Below are positions 5,425 through 6,262 of a stretch of DNA of 6,262 nucleotides, one piece after another (position 1 is the stretch's first letter; the number at the start of each line of letters is the position of its first letter). The notes under the pieces were generated by a model. That model was not told the DNA's origin and did no database searches. It worked only from the letters and a program-made list of their open reading frames with translations. Source of the DNA: an uncultured Bryobacterales bacterium (GTDB lineage: Bacteria > Acidobacteriota > Terriglobia > Bryobacterales > Bryobacteraceae); contig CALMAV010000141.1 of NCBI GenBank assembly GCA_937859895.1, forward strand, positions 1 through 6,262, read 5' to 3'. The translations under genes and the position numbers were made by a program.

Positions 5425-6012
5425 ATGAAGTTTCTGAAAGCTTTTGCTGTTCTCGGCCTTTGGTTAACGTCGTTTCCGACTCTCTTTGCTCAAGAGAATG
5501 GGTGGATCAGCATGTTTGATGGAAAGACACTGGCCGGTTGGAAGGCGAATGAACATCCCGAATCCTGGAGCGTGAAAGAGGGAACGATTGTGGGCGACGG
5601 CGAGATCAGCCATCTTTTCTGGATGGCTCGCGAGTGCACAAACTGTGAGTTTAAAGCGGATGTGAAAATCAGCGATGGCGGAAACTCAGGCATGCTCTTC
5701 CGAGCCGCCTTCGGACCAGGGTTTCCGAAGGGCTATGAAGCACAGGTTAACAGCACTCATAAGGATCCGGTGCGGACCGGGAGTCTCTACGGCTTTGTGA
5801 AAATTTACGATCAGCTTGTACCCCCGGACACCTGGTTCAACCAGCACATCATTGCTCAAGGCAACCACATCATCATTGAGGTTAATGACAAGAAAGTTGT
5901 TGACTTTGTGGATGAAAAAAATACGTATACAACTGGCTATCTCGTTCTGCAACAACACAACAAAGGCAGCGTGGTTACGTTCAAGAACCTGATGATGAAG
6001 CCATTGCCATAG
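5425..6012 (+). CDS. Secreted DUF1080 (3-keto-disaccharide hydrolase family) protein
   Basis: A 195-residue exported protein with a concanavalin-like beta-sandwich fold predicted from family membership. Residues 1-22 form a signal peptide (Lys2 and Lys5, hydrophobic core, cleavage likely after LFA before QENG). The family signature MFDGKTLAGWK is at 30-40, GGNSGMLFR at 85-93, and GYEAQV (103-108) supplies the typical mid-domain strand; VTFKNLMMKPLP closes the domain in the usual way. Members of PF06439 are named 3-keto-disaccharide hydrolases because some cleave glycosides oxidised at C3; many remain uncharacterised, so activity here is inferred. A CxxC pair (Cys71, Cys74) lacks the following His, so it is not a heme site. 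ATG at 5425 is chosen because it begins a clean signal peptide; the frame is open back to 5326, but that part overlaps the cytochrome gene and has no signal sequence. Shine-Dalgarno is poor. Transcribed divergently from the cytochrome c gene, 44 bp apart. Confidence 0.88.
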   Translation: MKFLKAFAVLGLWLTSFPTLFAQENGWISMFDGKTLAGWKANEHPESWSVKEGTIVGDGEISHLFWMARECTNCEFKADVKISDGGNSGMLFRAAFGPGFPKGYEAQVNSTHKDPVRTGSLYGFVKIYDQLVPPDTWFNQHIIAQGNHIIIEVNDKKVVDFVDEKNTYTTGYLVLQQHNKGSVVTFKNLMMKPLP

Positions 6013-6098
6013 TATTCCAATCATTGTTGACTCTTGTTGAAGTTGTCGTTTGCAGGAGGAGGATCGATACGTTGCTCCCCCTCACATCCGAAGCGCAA
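6013..6098. other. Short convergent intergenic gap
   Basis: Separates the DUF1080 stop from the stop of the minus-strand partial gene. An imperfect stem can form between GAGGAGG (6055-6061) and CCCCCTC (6077-6083), with one mismatch and a long loop, but no T-run follows on either strand. No convincing terminator or gene is seen. Confidence 0.35.
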
Positions 6099-6262
6099 TT
6101 ACGGGTAGCTGACCAGGTCAACCGGTATGGTAGCCGTTCCCTGGGCCGCAGCGCCTGTGTTGTTTACAACGTGATCGATGACACCATTTCCGCCAAGTGA
6201 AATCGTCAGGAGGTCGTGAAGCTTCACGCCTGGAACGTCCGGCACCTCAAAGCCGTGCGCTG
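6099..6262 (-). CDS. C-terminal end of an unidentified protein (partial, cut by window edge)
   Basis: On the minus strand an open frame enters at the right edge (first full codon ends at 6260) and runs 53 codons to a TAA at 6099-6101. The visible residues start AHGFEVPDVPGVKLHDLL and end with AQGTATIPVDLVSYP. The composition is protein-like: balanced hydrophobic and small residues, alternating beta-type segments, and many Gly, Asn and Thr near GGNGVIDHVVNNTGAA. The other two minus-strand frames at this edge stop within 15 codons. No cysteines, transmembrane segment or recognisable domain can be seen in this piece. Function is unknown; the beta-rich tail would suit an extracellular or periplasmic protein, but that is a guess. 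The gene is convergent with the DUF1080 gene, 86 bp apart, and its start lies outside the window. Confidence 0.6.
   Translation of the reverse strand, partial: AHGFEVPDVPGVKLHDLLTISLGGNGVIDHVVNNTGAAAQGTATIPVDLVSYP

Noticed and set aside
5686..6024. Minus-strand open frame of 112 codons
   Set aside because: Antisense to the DUF1080 gene, whose family signature motifs are on the plus strand.
6055..6083. Imperfect stem as a bidirectional terminator
   Set aside because: The stem has a mismatch and a long loop, and no T-tract follows on either strand.

Overview
This 6.3 kb window looks like chromosomal DNA from a Gram-negative bacterium, most plausibly an Acidobacteriota member or a similar soil organism. 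That placement is an inference. It rests on a secreted DUF1080-family protein beside an exported di-heme cytochrome c, and on moderate GC with compact operons. No rRNA, tRNA, CRISPR array, transposase or integrase is visible.

Left part (1-3609, all minus strand). Three genes are packed into one operon, transcribed right to left. First is a thiamine-diphosphate enzyme of the acetolactate-synthase superfamily (start most likely 3573). Next is a HAD-superfamily phosphatase, then a NeuB-type nonulosonate (sialic acid family) synthase with a C-terminal SAF domain. Each junction overlaps by 4 bp (GTGA at 1771-1774, ATGA at 1100-1103), so translation is probably coupled. The set fits synthesis of an unusual surface-glycan sugar. 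NeuB would condense a hexose-type acceptor with phosphoenolpyruvate, the HAD enzyme could remove a phosphate, and the ThDP enzyme could make or add a keto-acid or acyl-derived carbon unit. The exact product cannot be read from the sequence. The NeuB homologue keeps the core catalytic residues but seems to lack the SAF-domain arginine that contacts the N-acetyl group in N-acetylneuraminate synthases.

Middle (3574-3907). A non-coding stretch of about 330 bp lies upstream of the glycan operon. It holds an AT-rich segment with inverted repeats, a perfect 12-bp palindrome (3849-3860), three CCGGTA boxes 35-36 bp apart, and an RNA hairpin just before the ThDP gene. It is the likely control region of the operon.

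Right part (3908-6262). A small DoxX-family membrane protein and an exported di-heme c-type cytochrome lie on the minus strand. A secreted DUF1080 (3-keto-glycoside hydrolase family) protein is divergently transcribed, only 44 bp from the cytochrome start. The last 53 codons of a further minus-strand gene of unknown function run off the right edge. The cytochrome and DUF1080 pair is compatible with periplasmic oxidation and cleavage of glycosides through 3-keto intermediates, with the cytochrome taking electrons, but no dehydrogenase is in view.
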